In this document: positions 8,526-19,042 of the stretch, one piece after another
Position numbering within the stretch: the first letter of the stretch is position 1
Layout of the letters: every line of letters starts with the position of its first letter
Assembly (NCBI GenBank): GCA_947489445.1
Contig: CANLDN010000001.1
Span: 310,001 to 374,000, forward strand
Length of the DNA: 64,000 bases
Direction: 5' to 3'
Source of the DNA: an uncultured Paracoccaceae bacterium
GTDB taxonomy: Bacteria; Pseudomonadota; Alphaproteobacteria; Rhodobacterales; Rhodobacteraceae
Program-made: the position numbers and the translations under genes
Notes under the pieces: model-generated
Database searches by the model: none
Told to the model about the DNA's origin: nothing
The model's input: the letters and a program-made list of their open reading frames with translations, nothing else

Positions 8526-11117
8526 ATGACGACTAATTTCGCGCTATCGCTTTCTTTTGAAGGGATTGAACTGCTGCACCGTGTCCCGCGCGGATGGAAA
8601 CCTGTGGGCCGTAAGGCGGATGTGGAAGACCCAAAACTGGACAGTATCCTTGCCGATCTGCGCGACAAGGCGCTGGCGCTGGAACCCGGTGGCTTGCGCA
8701 CCAAAATCGTGATCCCGATGGATCAGATCAAATACATCGCGATCGATAGCACCCAGACGGATATGGATGACATCTATCGCGCGTTGGATGGGGCGACCCC
8801 TTATGCGCTAAAAGATCTGGTCATTGACTACGAGAAATTCGGTGGCCGGACCCATATTGCCGCTGTGGCGCGCGAGACATTGTTCGAAGCCGAGGCATTC
8901 GCCCGCGCGCATAAGTTCTGCCCCGTTTCATATGTCGCTGTGCCCGAGCCGTTCACCTTTCAGAAAGAGGTCTTCTTTGGCCCCACGGCCATGATGCAGG
9001 AAGTGCTGGGCCCTGACGGCAAGGTGGAACGTGATGCCCTGCCCGTAATGGTGGTCGGCACACGCATCAAGTCACGCCTGTTGGTATTTGATATTCCTGA
9101 CGAGGAATTGCCACCGGTTGATGATATTGATCTGGCCGCCTTACTGGCCCCGCATATCGAACCGGACCCACCTGACGTAGAGGATCAACCGGAACCGGTT
9201 GACGATGTGCCGGTGGCAGAAGTTGCAGTGACTTGGGTTGATCGGGTCGTGCCGGAGGTGCATTTCGCCGCAGCTTCGCCGGTCAAGGAGACCCCACCTG
9301 TCGAGGTTGTCGTCTCAGCACCTGTTGCACCAACGCTTTTCGACCTTGTGATCGCTGAGGTCGCGCCGCCTGTCACAGTCGAGGCGGCACCCGCGCCGAC
9401 CGAACCGCCTGTGGTTGCGCCGAAAACTGCGATGCTGGACGTAGCACCGACCGCGCCAGCACTGCTTGATCCTATTATCGCGGAATTCCATGCCCCGGCG
9501 CGGTCGGCCAAGACTGTTACGCCGCCCCCATTGAGGCTGACGGCACAGCCACCGAAGGTGCCCGCAGCCCTTCCTACGCTGGGCGCTGCGGCTCAAAACC
9601 CGCTTCCGGTGGCAGCCGCCCCGCGACGCAATCTGCCGCTTTATATCGGTGGCGCTATCGCCGCGAGCCTCGCTTTGGCAGGAGTGTTTGCCTGGACGCA
9701 GATACCATCACCTGTCGATGAAGTGGCAATGGTCGAAGCGCCAGTATTGGCTGCGGTGCCGGAAATTGGGCCAGACGTGGTGGCGGTTGGTCCGCAAGGT
9801 TTGACGCAGCCCGCGCCTGCGGCAGACAATCCACGCGCCTTGACGGCAGAAACAGCAATCACATCGACCACAGCGCCACTGGAACTCGCCACAGCGGAAC
9901 CGGACACTCTGCCCTTACCAGTGCAAGCTCCGCCAGAGCCGCAGCAGGAAACGGCGCAGGCGAGTGTCGGTGCGCCGGTTTTGCGTGGTCGCGTTCTGAG
10001 TCCGGATGAAGCGGCGGGTATTTATCAGGCGACAGGCGTGTGGCAGCGCGCGGCCCGCCCAGCCCCGGTTCCGCGCACGACGTCCGTGGAAGGATTGATC
10101 CGCCCGGTTACGTTGCCTGTTCCAGAGCGGATCGCACAACCGCAGGTCCCGCCGCTGGACAATCTTGACACCGATCTAAGCTTTCTTGCGCCTGCCGATC
10201 CGCCGCCTGCTGATGTTACGTTCCCTGTCGATGAAAACGGGTTTATTCTGGCGACCCCGGAAGGCACCGCCACGCCCGAGGGGGCCATTGTTATCGCAGG
10301 TTTGCCGGATTTGAATATCCGCGCGCGCCCGGAACTTTCACAGGCAGAGCTTGATCGGATGGCGTTGCTAGCCCCCGCCCCCGAAGGAGTGGTGATCATT
10401 GCAGGCCCTCCGTCGGTCGTACCGCCGTTACGCCCACAAGGTGCCAGCCTGCCCGAGACCACGCCAGAGCTTGCATCTGACACTGTGCCGGATGTTGAAG
10501 CAACTTCAGCTGGTGGTGTCGCACTATCCGGTTTGCAGCCCGGCGCCCAATCACCGGAAACGACGGACACTGAAGTTGCAAGTCTGCGCCCAGAAACGCG
10601 GCCCGGTGCCGCCGCATCGACGGTGCCGACAAATCCCGATATTACATCAATTATTGCGGGGATCACGGCGGAAGAAGAGGCTGCTGTACCGCTGATTGAC
10701 CCCAGTGAAGGCAGTGTAGCGGTGTCGCAGCGCCCTGAATTACGCCCCCAAAACTTCGCGCGCGTTGTCGCAGCAGCACGTGAGCGTGAGGCCGCCCGCC
10801 AGGCGAGTGTGGCGGCAGCCCCTGCCCCACAACAGACCGCAGCCCCCGTTGCACCCCAAAACTATGCCCCGGTTCCCGGTGGTGTGGCCCGCGCCGCAAC
10901 GCAGGAGGATGTGATCGCACTGCGCAGCATGAACCTGATCGGAGTTTACGGTCGCCCGAATGCCCGCCGTGCGTTGGTACGGCTATCCAACGGGCGCTAC
11001 GTACGGGTTGAAGTTGGTAGCGCGTTGGATGGTGGTCAGGTCACCGCAATCGGTGACAGCGCGCTGAACTACGTCAAGCGCGGCCGTACCTATGCGTTGG
11101 AATTGCCGTCAGGCTAG
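8526..11117 (+). CDS. Large single-span protein with possible GspL/PilM-like N-terminus and GspC/PilP-like C-terminus
   Basis: About 863 residues with four parts. Residues 1-185 (ALSLSFEGIELLHRV, TKIVIPMDQIKYIAID, LDGATPYALKDLVIDY, HIAAVARETL) look like the actin-like cytoplasmic domain of GspL/PilM proteins. A Pro/Ala/Val-rich linker follows. One transmembrane helix lies near residues 370-390 (LYIGGAIAASLALAGVFAW). A second long low-complexity linker leads to residues 790-863 (LRSMNLIGVYGRPNARRALVRL, RVEVGSALDGGQVTAIGD), which resemble the HR domain of GspC/PilP. The start at 8526 is chosen from protein sense; no strong ribosome site is visible, and the ATG at 8517 is an alternative. No other secretion or pilus gene is nearby. 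The domain matches are by eye and need profile searches. Confidence 0.65.
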   Translation: MTTNFALSLSFEGIELLHRVPRGWKPVGRKADVEDPKLDSILADLRDKALALEPGGLRTKIVIPMDQIKYIAIDSTQTDMDDIYRALDGATPYALKDLVIDYEKFGGRTHIAAVARETLFEAEAFARAHKFCPVSYVAVPEPFTFQKEVFFGPTAMMQEVLGPDGKVERDALPVMVVGTRIKSRLLVFDIPDEELPPVDDIDLAALLAPHIEPDPPDVEDQPEPVDDVPVAEVAVTWVDRVVPEVHFAAASPVKETPPVEVVVSAPVAPTLFDLVIAEVAPPVTVEAAPAPTEPPVVAPKTAMLDVAPTAPALLDPIIAEFHAPARSAKTVTPPPLRLTAQPPKVPAALPTLGAAAQNPLPVAAAPRRNLPLYIGGAIAASLALAGVFAWTQIPSPVDEVAMVEAPVLAAVPEIGPDVVAVGPQGLTQPAPAADNPRALTAETAITSTTAPLELATAEPDTLPLPVQAPPEPQQETAQASVGAPVLRGRVLSPDEAAGIYQATGVWQRAARPAPVPRTTSVEGLIRPVTLPVPERIAQPQVPPLDNLDTDLSFLAPADPPPADVTFPVDENGFILATPEGTATPEGAIVIAGLPDLNIRARPELSQAELDRMALLAPAPEGVVIIAGPPSVVPPLRPQGASLPETTPELASDTVPDVEATSAGGVALSGLQPGAQSPETTDTEVASLRPETRPGAAASTVPTNPDITSIIAGITAEEEAAVPLIDPSEGSVAVSQRPELRPQNFARVVAAAREREAARQASVAAAPAPQQTAAPVAPQNYAPVPGGVARAATQEDVIALRSMNLIGVYGRPNARRALVRLSNGRYVRVEVGSALDGGQVTAIGDSALNYVKRGRTYALELPSG

Positions 11118-12208
11118 CTTGCTTCGAGCACGCCCCTTTCGATCTGGTCGGCTTCAATGCTTTCGAACAGTGCTTTGAAGTTACCTTCGCCAAAACCGTC
11201 GTCACCTTTGCGCTGGATGAATTCAAAGAAGATCGGACCGATGACTGTTTTGCTGAAGATTTGCAGCAGGATGCGGGTTTCACAGCCGTCCACGACCCCT
11301 TCGCCGTCAATAAGGATGCCGTGTTTCATCATCCGGTCTTTGGGTTCGTCATGGCCGACGACCCTGTCGTAGCTGAGGTCGTAGTAGCTGGCGGGTGGCT
11401 TGGGCATGAACTTGATGCCACGCTCGGCGATCTCGTCAGTGGCCTCATAAAGATCATGCGCGCCGACGGCGATGTGCTGAATGCCTTCGCCTTTATAGCG
11501 TTTGAGATATTCGACGATCTGCCCCGTCTCGCCCCGGTCTTCGTTAATCGGGATGCGGATGCGTCCGCAAGGGGATGTGAGGGCGCGTGAGAGAAGTCCA
11601 GTGAACTTGCCTTCAATGTCGAAGAACCGGATTTCCTTGAAATTGAAGAGGTCGCCGTAGAACTTGAACCAGACGTCCATGTTTCCCTTGTGCACGTTGT
11701 GCGTCAGGTGATCGAGGTAGTGGAAGCCAACCCCGATCGGGTGTGCATCTGCGACCCAGTTGAATTCGTCGTTATAGGGGTTGGCTTCGTAATACTGATC
11801 AATGAAGTAGATCAGGCTGCCGCCGATGCCGACGATGGCGGGGACGTCCATCGTTTTACCGTCGCCTTCATAGGGTGTAGCGCCCTTGCTGACCGCGTGG
11901 TCAAAGGCGTGCTGCGCATCTACCACGCGCCAGCCCATCGCAGGCGCGCACGGCCCGTGTTCTTCCACGAACGTGCGTGCGTGGCTGCCAGGTTCGTTGT
12001 TAATGATGTAGGTGATGTCGCCCTGCTGCCACAGCTCGATATCCTTGGTCTTGTGCGTGGCGGTGTGAGTGTAACCCATCTTGCCGAAGAGGTCGCGCAG
12101 GGTCTGCGGTTCCGGATGGGCAAATTCGACAAATTCGAAACCATCGGTGCCTGCAGGATTATCAGCGCTGATCGTGGCCTTGGGTGCGTCGTGCGGGAAA
12201 GGTCCCAT
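11114..12208 (-). CDS. hpd: 4-hydroxyphenylpyruvate dioxygenase
   Basis: 364 residues, normal for bacterial HPPD. The enzyme converts 4-hydroxyphenylpyruvate to homogentisate in tyrosine catabolism, using Fe(II). Two VOC halves are visible. The C-terminal half holds the iron ligands in GVGFHYLDHLTHNV, GIQHIAVGAHDL and FFEFIQRKGDDGFGEGNF. The start at 12208 (MGPFPHDAP) has GAGGAG 7 bases upstream; an in-frame ATG at 12238 lacks this. Its stop overlaps the stop of the convergent fusion-protein gene within CTAG (11114-11117). It is divergent from an Lrp-type regulator that probably controls it. Confidence 0.95.
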   Translation of the reverse strand: MGPFPHDAPKATISADNPAGTDGFEFVEFAHPEPQTLRDLFGKMGYTHTATHKTKDIELWQQGDITYIINNEPGSHARTFVEEHGPCAPAMGWRVVDAQHAFDHAVSKGATPYEGDGKTMDVPAIVGIGGSLIYFIDQYYEANPYNDEFNWVADAHPIGVGFHYLDHLTHNVHKGNMDVWFKFYGDLFNFKEIRFFDIEGKFTGLLSRALTSPCGRIRIPINEDRGETGQIVEYLKRYKGEGIQHIAVGAHDLYEATDEIAERGIKFMPKPPASYYDLSYDRVVGHDEPKDRMMKHGILIDGEGVVDGCETRILLQIFSKTVIGPIFFEFIQRKGDDGFGEGNFKALFESIEADQIERGVLEAS

Positions 12209-12287
12209 GGGTGTCTCCTCATGCGTTTGCGTGATCATAACGCAGGGTCATTGAGTATTTTGGGCAATATGATAGATATATGGCGAT

Positions 12288-12312
12288 AATTGTGCGATGG
12301 TTGCGCATAATT
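12288..12312. promoter_or_regulatory. Inverted repeat between hpd and the Lrp-type regulator gene
   Basis: AATTGTGCG and CGCATAATT (one mismatch) flank a 7-base spacer in the 129-bp divergent region. The AT-rich edges suit an Lrp/AsnC-type operator. Binding by the neighbouring regulator is inferred. Confidence 0.5.
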
Positions 12313-12337
12313 TGATAATTAGGTGCGGAAGATACGC

Positions 12338-12796
12338 ATGTCACTTGATCCGGTTGATCTGAAACTGTTGGCGGCGCTCCAACGTGATTCCACCCAGACC
12401 GCGCAGGAATTGGGCGAGCGCCTGCATATGTCGACCTCGCAGGCGGGCCGACGTCGGCAGCGGCTTGAGGCGGAGGGTTACATTGCCGGTTACCGGGCCT
12501 ATCTGTCACCCGAAAAGGTAGGGCTGACCGTGCAGGCGTTCATGCAGATCGTTATGGCCACTCACACCGAAAAGAATGCCCGAGATTTTGTGCGCCTGAC
12601 ACGTACACGCGCTGAAATCGTCGGGGCCTGGACCTTGACGGGCGAGGCGGATTATTTGTTGCGGGTTTATTGCACCGATCTGGCCGCCTTGAACCTTCTG
12701 GTCCAACAGGTGCTGCTACCCCACCCCGCCGTCAGCCGGGTGCAAAGCCAGATTGTGATGGAGCGGGTGAAGCCCGATGCCCCGCTGCCTGTGTAG
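12338..12796 (+). CDS. Lrp/AsnC-family transcriptional regulator
   Basis: 152 residues. The N-terminal winged helix (LDPVDLKLLAALQRDSTQTAQELGERLHMS, then RRRQRLEAEGYIAGYRAYL) is followed by the RAM/AsnC ligand-binding domain (VQAFMQIVMATH, GAWTLTGEADYLLRVY). GGAAG lies 6 bases before the ATG at 12338; an upstream GTG at 12323 is less likely. It is divergent from hpd, and regulators of this class often respond to aromatic amino acids or their keto acids, so control of tyrosine breakdown is the natural guess. Confidence 0.9.
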   Translation: MSLDPVDLKLLAALQRDSTQTAQELGERLHMSTSQAGRRRQRLEAEGYIAGYRAYLSPEKVGLTVQAFMQIVMATHTEKNARDFVRLTRTRAEIVGAWTLTGEADYLLRVYCTDLAALNLLVQQVLLPHPAVSRVQSQIVMERVKPDAPLPV

Positions 12797-12895
12797 CGGT
12801 CGGTTTTCGTGGCGGTGCAGTCGCTTTGCGCGGAAATCATAACGCTTTGTTATTCACGCGTTGCTTATGACCCTAACGGTTGCAATAGGTAGGTC

Positions 12896-14761
12896 ATGGA
12901 AACCTTTCTGCTACAGGCGACGATATATCTGGGCGCGGCGGTCATCGCGGTGCCATTGGCTGCGCGGTTGGGTCTGGGGTCTGTGCTGGGCTATCTGCTG
13001 GCGGGCATTTTCATTGGCCCGGTCACGGGACTGGTCGGGACCGAGACGCAGGATTTGCAGCATTTTGCCGAGTTTGGCGTTGTGGTGATGCTGTTCCTGA
13101 TCGGGCTGGAACTGGAGCCGCACGCATTGTGGGACATGCGTGACCGACTGATCGGCCTTGGCGGGCTACAGGTGACAGTGACCACGGCCATCATCATGGG
13201 CGGGGCAATGCTGCTGGGCTATGATTGGGCGCGGGCCTTGGCAATCGGGATGATCTTTGCGTTGTCATCGACGGCGATTGTTCTGCAAACGCTCGCCGAA
13301 AAGGGATTGATGCAGACCGCTGGCGGCAGGTCCACATTTTCAGTGCTACTAACGCAAGATATCGCTGTCATTCCGATGCTTGCGCTGCTTCCGCTTTTGG
13401 CTGTTTCCGGCATGCTTGCATTTGCCCCGGACGGGTCCATGCAGCGATTGACCGATGATGGCCATGGCGCTGTCAGCCTTGTAGCTGGTTTACCCGGATG
13501 GGGGGTGACGCTGGTCACGTTGGGTGCCGTTATTGCTATTGTTTTGGCAGGTATCTTCCTGACCCGCCCCGTCTTTCGCTATATCCATCATGCCCGCCTT
13601 CGCGAGATGTATACCGCGCTTGCGCTGCTGATGGTTGTTGCAACCGCCGCGCTGATGGGGCTGGTCGGATTGTCGCCAGCATTGGGTACATTCCTAGCCG
13701 GTGTTGTTTTGGCGAACTCGGAATTTCGCCACGAGTTGGAAAGCGATCTTGAGCCGTTCAAAGGCCTGCTGCTGGGATTGTTTTTCATCACCGTTGGGGC
13801 AGGCATTAACTTCAATCTGCTCTTTGGCGAACCTGCCTATATTCTGTCACTCACCATTGGCGTGATGCTGATCAAAGGCATCATTCTTTTTGCGCTGGCG
13901 GTCTTGTTCAAGCTGAAGGGCAAGGATCGCTGGCTGTTTACGCTGGGTCTTGCGCAGGCTGGTGAATTCGGCTTCGTGCTGATTTCATTTTCGTTGCAGC
14001 AAGGTGTTTTAACCGATGGCGTTGCAGGACAGCTGTTGCTGGTGGTCGCCCTGTCGATGCTGATCACGCCGCTTTTGTTTATCATTTATGAACTGTTAAG
14101 CCGCCGGATCGTTGACACCGATGATCCTGAGCATGATCAAGTAGATGAACAGGGTACTGTGATCATTGCGGGTATTGGCCGTTTTGGTCAGATCGTGAAC
14201 AGTCTGGTGCAAAGTGCGGGGTTCAAAACAGTTGTGGTCGATAGTGACCTGCCGACCGTCCAGATGATGCGGAAATTCGGCTTTCGCGGTTTTTTTGGGG
14301 ATCCGACACGCCCTGATCTTCTGAGTGCGGCAGGCTTGGATGATGCCAAGGTTCTGGTCGTGGCGATTGATAGCAAGGCAGCGGCCACCAAACTGGTGTC
14401 CTATGCGCGCAAAACCCGCCCTGATCTGCACATTATCGCCCGTGCCCGTGACCGGGTGCATGTCTATGAGCTGTATAATGCAGGCGCCAACGATATCGTT
14501 CGCGAGATGTTTGACAGCTCTTTAAGGGCGGGCCGCTATGCTTTGGAAAATCTGGGGCTTTCAGAATTCGAGGCGGCTGAGGCCGAACAGACATTTTATC
14601 AACACGACCGGATCGCCTTGCGTGAATTGGCCGAACTCTGGCAGCCAGGTGTGCCTGTGGCAGATGTCCCCGAATATGTCGCCCGCGCCAATGCGTTGAA
14701 CAAAGATCTGGAAACCGCTTTGGCCACCCGGCAGCAGACGAATGAGGAAAAGGAGCCCTAG
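12896..14761 (+). CDS. KefB/KefC-type cation:proton antiporter (CPA2) with RCK domain
   Basis: 621 residues. Residues 1-400 form about 12-13 transmembrane helices of the Na/H-exchanger fold, including [31 protein letters not shown] and [13 protein letters not shown]. Residues about 415-535 form a TrkA-N/RCK Rossmann domain ([40 protein letters not shown]). This layout is that of inner-membrane K+ efflux antiporters, which in the Kef group are gated by glutathione adducts. Gating here is unproven, and no KefF/KefG-type partner lies next to it. Its stop overlaps that of convergent cobT within CTAG. Confidence 0.9.
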   Translation: METFLLQATIYLGAAVIAVPLAARLGLGSVLGYLLAGIFIGPVTGLVGTETQDLQHFAEFGVVVMLFLIGLELEPHALWDMRDRLIGLGGLQVTVTTAIIMGGAMLLGYDWARALAIGMIFALSSTAIVLQTLAEKGLMQTAGGRSTFSVLLTQDIAVIPMLALLPLLAVSGMLAFAPDGSMQRLTDDGHGAVSLVAGLPGWGVTLVTLGAVIAIVLAGIFLTRPVFRYIHHARLREMYTALALLMVVATAALMGLVGLSPALGTFLAGVVLANSEFRHELESDLEPFKGLLLGLFFITVGAGINFNLLFGEPAYILSLTIGVMLIKGIILFALAVLFKLKGKDRWLFTLGLAQAGEFGFVLISFSLQQGVLTDGVAGQLLLVVALSMLITPLLFIIYELLSRRIVDTDDPEHDQVDEQGTVIIAGIGRFGQIVNSLVQSAGFKTVVVDSDLPTVQMMRKFGFRGFFGDPTRPDLLSAAGLDDAKVLVVAIDSKAAATKLVSYARKTRPDLHIIARARDRVHVYELYNAGANDIVREMFDSSLRAGRYALENLGLSEFEAAEAEQTFYQHDRIALRELAELWQPGVPVADVPEYVARANALNKDLETALATRQQTNEEKEP

Positions 14762-15768
14762 GCGCCGCTGACCCCTGCCTCTGCAAATGTGGCCATTCCC
14801 GAATGACACGCAATTGCGCCCTTGAGTATGCTGATGGCCAGCGCTGCCCCTGATCCTTCGCCCAGGCGCAGACCAAGATCCAGAAGTGGTATTTTTTCCA
14901 TCGCATCAAGCAGGCTTTGATGCGCACCCTCGGCGCTCAAATGTCCCGCGATGGCATGATCTAGCGCGCCCTCTTGTGCCGTATGCAAAACCAAAGCTGC
15001 GGCAGAGCATATGAACCCATCCAATATGACTGGGATACGGGCGGCCCGCGCAGCAGCGATCGCGCCAGTCATGGCGGCCAATTCGCGTCCACCCAGACAC
15101 TGCAAAACCTCAAGCGGATCTTGGGCGGCGTGTCGCGCCACACCTGCCGCCACAACGGATGTTTTGCGCGCAAGCCCTGCATCATCAACGCCGGTACCCC
15201 GCCCCGTCCAATCGGCGGCATCACCGCCTAGAATGGCCATGGCAATGGCTGCGGCAGAGGTGGTGTTCCCGATCCCCATCTCACCCGTGACAACCAGATC
15301 AGAAGCTGGATCAACTGCAGACCAACCGGTTTTTAGGGCGACTACGACCTCATCCTCGGTCATGGCAGGGCTTTGCGTGAAATCTGCCGTGGGGATATCA
15401 AGCGATAATGAATGCACATCCATCTTTGCCCCAGCGGCCTTGGACAATTGGTTGATCGCTGCACCGCCATGTTCGAAATTAGCAACCATCTGGGCCGTCA
15501 CCTCTGCCGGGAAGGCAGATACACCTTGCGCGCAAACCCCGTGATTGCCCGCGAAGATGATGACTTGTGGGGTCCGGATTTCTGGTCGGTCGGTGCCGCG
15601 CCAACCGGCATACCAGATCGCCAAATCCTCTAACCGGCCAAGCGCGCCGGGCGGCTTGGTCAATTGACCGTTGCGTGCCTGCGCGGCGGCTGTCGCATTG
15701 CTGTCGGCAGCAGGCATTCTGGCCAGTGTTTCGCGGAATTCCGATAGGGTCGTAAAAGGCGCGTTCAT
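14758..15768 (-). CDS. cobT: Nicotinate-nucleotide-dimethylbenzimidazole phosphoribosyltransferase
   Basis: 336 residues, usual for CobT. It activates 5,6-dimethylbenzimidazole to alpha-ribazole phosphate for the lower loop of cobalamin. Signatures include [66 protein letters not shown] and the C-terminal [16 protein letters not shown] with the catalytic Glu. It is divergent from cobS across 76 bp, so both lower-ligand assembly genes share one short promoter region. No cobalamin riboswitch fits in that space. Confidence 0.95.
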   Translation of the reverse strand: MNAPFTTLSEFRETLARMPAADSNATAAAQARNGQLTKPPGALGRLEDLAIWYAGWRGTDRPEIRTPQVIIFAGNHGVCAQGVSAFPAEVTAQMVANFEHGGAAINQLSKAAGAKMDVHSLSLDIPTADFTQSPAMTEDEVVVALKTGWSAVDPASDLVVTGEMGIGNTTSAAAIAMAILGGDAADWTGRGTGVDDAGLARKTSVVAAGVARHAAQDPLEVLQCLGGRELAAMTGAIAAARAARIPVILDGFICSAAALVLHTAQEGALDHAIAGHLSAEGAHQSLLDAMEKIPLLDLGLRLGEGSGAALAISILKGAIACHSGMATFAEAGVSGA

Positions 15769-15844
15769 CAGGTCCTCATTGCGTAAGTCTGCCGACCTGT
15801 CTAACGATCAATGCGAGGATGAAAAGACTGCAAGGGGCATCTGA

Positions 15845-16606
15845 TTGATCAATCGCGACACATCACTGATCACCTTTGGCGACATGGGTGCGGCGCTGGG
15901 TTTGCTGACCCGACTGCCGATCCCCGTTGATGCAGACGGAGCACAGGCGCGTGGGGCTGGTGCGGCATGGGCCTATCCATTGGTCGGCGCATTGATCGGG
16001 GTCATCATGGCCGCATTGGTTGCCTTGATACTGGAGCTTGGCTTGCCCGGTGGTATCGCTGCGGCATTGGTGTTGGCCGCCTCGGTTATCATTACAGGCG
16101 CTATGCATGAAGACGGGCTGGCTGACACTGCCGATGGGCTATGGGGCGGTTGGGACCGTGAACGCCGGTTGGCGATCATGAAGGACAGCCATATCGGTGT
16201 TTACGGTGTCGTGGCCATCGCCCTGTCACTGCTGATCCGATGGTTGGCACTGGTGGTGATTGTGGCGACTGGCGGGTATTGGGCGGCTTTTATCGCTATT
16301 GGCGCCCTGAGCCGGGCCAGCATGGTGGCGTTGATGGCCGGTTTGCCCCATGCCCGGTCTGGCGGGTTAAGCCATAGCGTGGGCCAGCCTCGCGCACCAA
16401 CTGTTTGGCTGGCTTTGGGGACAACTGCGATCATTGCGGTGCTCTGCGGGGCGACGGCCCTGATCTTTATCACATTCATGACGGCGCTGGTTTGTGGGCT
16501 GATTGCGCGCGCCAAGATCGGCGGACAGACGGGCGATATATTGGGGGCGACCCAACAAGTCGTTGAAATGGTTTTGCTACTGACTGTCGTTGCGATGCTG
16601 GGCTGA
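15845..16606 (+). CDS. cobS: Adenosylcobinamide-GDP ribazoletransferase (cobalamin synthase)
   Basis: 253 residues, an integral inner-membrane enzyme that joins adenosylcobinamide-GDP and alpha-ribazole (phosphate) as the last assembly step of cobalamin. The N-terminal LLTRLPIP and the metal-binding MHEDGLADTADGLWGG, then RLAIMKDSHIGVYG, are diagnostic. About seven hydrophobic helices are present. The start is taken as TTG at 15845, which has AAGGGG about 7 bases upstream. No ATG in frame would retain the conserved N-terminus. It pairs with divergent cobT. Confidence 0.93.
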   Translation: MINRDTSLITFGDMGAALGLLTRLPIPVDADGAQARGAGAAWAYPLVGALIGVIMAALVALILELGLPGGIAAALVLAASVIITGAMHEDGLADTADGLWGGWDRERRLAIMKDSHIGVYGVVAIALSLLIRWLALVVIVATGGYWAAFIAIGALSRASMVALMAGLPHARSGGLSHSVGQPRAPTVWLALGTTAIIAVLCGATALIFITFMTALVCGLIARAKIGGQTGDILGATQQVVEMVLLLTVVAMLG

Positions 16607-16615
16607 CGACTGTCC

Positions 16616-17983
<1,368 letters not shown>

Positions 17984-18985
17984 ATGAAATTCATCAAAGC
18001 CGCCGTTGCGGCAAGTCTTGTATTGGCTGCACCAGCCGCACAGGCCGAAGAGGCCAGCTATATCCTGGCAACAGCATCAACCGGCGGCACCTACTACCCC
18101 GTCGGCGTAGCCCTTTCCACATTGGTCAAGGTCAAGCTGGAGCCGAAGGAAAAGATCGGCATGTCAGCCATCAGTTCTGCCGGGTCCGGTGAAAACGTGC
18201 GCCTGATCCGTGAAGGCGAGGCGCAATTCGCCATTTTGCAAGGCCTGTTTGGTTACTACGCAGCCACCGGCACCGGCCCGCTGGAAGACTCTGGCCCGCA
18301 GGAGCATCTGCGTTCCGTCACCATGCTGTGGCAGAATGTCGAGCAATTCGTTGTTGCCGCTGACGCGGCCCCGACCGGCACCATCGAAGATATGGTCGCC
18401 CTGAAAGGCGAAGGCATGGCCTTGGGTCGTCAGAATTCCGGCACGATCGGATCGAATGCCACGATCCTGTCTGGCTTTGGCGTCGATATCGAAACGGACT
18501 ACGAACTGGTCTACGCCGGTTATGGCCCATCGGCGGAAGCCTTGCAGAACGGTCAGGTCAAAGGGATCGGGACGCCAGCAGGTGTGCCGACAGGTGCAGT
18601 CAGCCAGTTGATGGCGGCGGCTGGCGATAGCGTCACAATGCTGAATTTCACCGCAGAACAGGTCGCGACGGCAGATGGCGGTCGCGGGTTGTGGACGCCC
18701 TATACCATCCCCGCTGGCACCTATCCGGGTCAGACAGAGGATGTGAACACGATTGCGCAGCCGAATTTTCTGGCCACGCATGCGGACCTGCCAGAAGAAA
18801 ACGTCTATCAGATCACCAAGACGATCTATGAAAACCTGCCCTTCTTGCAGGCCATTCACCCGGCAACCAAGGTTATGGCAATCGAGGCTGCAATCGCAGG
18901 CTTGCCCGTGCCACTGCACCCCGGTGCGGTCCGCTATTATCAGGAAGTCGGAATTGATATCCCTGATCGTTTGATCGCAAACTAA
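17984..18985 (+). CDS. TAXI-family TRAP transporter solute-binding protein
   Basis: 333 residues with a signal peptide (MKFIKAAVAASLVLAAPAAQA). The mature start ILATASTGGTYYPVGVALSTLV is the TAXI-family signature, and SAGSGENVRLIREGEAQFAIL follows as expected. The protein binds a small organic acid or similar solute in the periplasm and delivers it to the fused membrane subunit encoded downstream. The ATG at 17984 has GGGAGGA with good spacing; a GTG/ATG further upstream would spoil the signal peptide. A strong hairpin separates it from the permease gene, so receptor mRNA is probably in excess. Confidence 0.92.
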   Translation: MKFIKAAVAASLVLAAPAAQAEEASYILATASTGGTYYPVGVALSTLVKVKLEPKEKIGMSAISSAGSGENVRLIREGEAQFAILQGLFGYYAATGTGPLEDSGPQEHLRSVTMLWQNVEQFVVAADAAPTGTIEDMVALKGEGMALGRQNSGTIGSNATILSGFGVDIETDYELVYAGYGPSAEALQNGQVKGIGTPAGVPTGAVSQLMAAAGDSVTMLNFTAEQVATADGGRGLWTPYTIPAGTYPGQTEDVNTIAQPNFLATHADLPEENVYQITKTIYENLPFLQAIHPATKVMAIEAAIAGLPVPLHPGAVRYYQEVGIDIPDRLIAN

Positions 18986-18991
18986 ACACCT

Positions 18992-19021
18992 TTGGCCCGC
19001 ACAGTTGAACGTGCGGGCCAA
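18992..19021 (+). terminator. Intercistronic hairpin after the TAXI receptor gene
   Basis: An 11-bp perfect stem (TTGGCCCGCAC / GTGCGGGCCAA) with an 8-base loop, 6 bases after the receptor stop and 21 bases before the permease start. It is followed by CCTTATTCTT, not a clean T run, so it fits an attenuator or 3-prime-end stabiliser for the receptor message. Confidence 0.65.
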
Positions 19022-19042
19022 GCCTTATTCTTGGGGTATGAC

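Noticed and set aside
15769..15844. Cobalamin riboswitch between cobT and cobS
   Set aside because: Only 76 bp are available and no B12-box-like sequence is visible.
18164..19021. Long minus-strand open frame under the TAXI receptor gene
   Set aside because: It is the antisense shadow of a clear receptor gene with signal peptide and family motifs.
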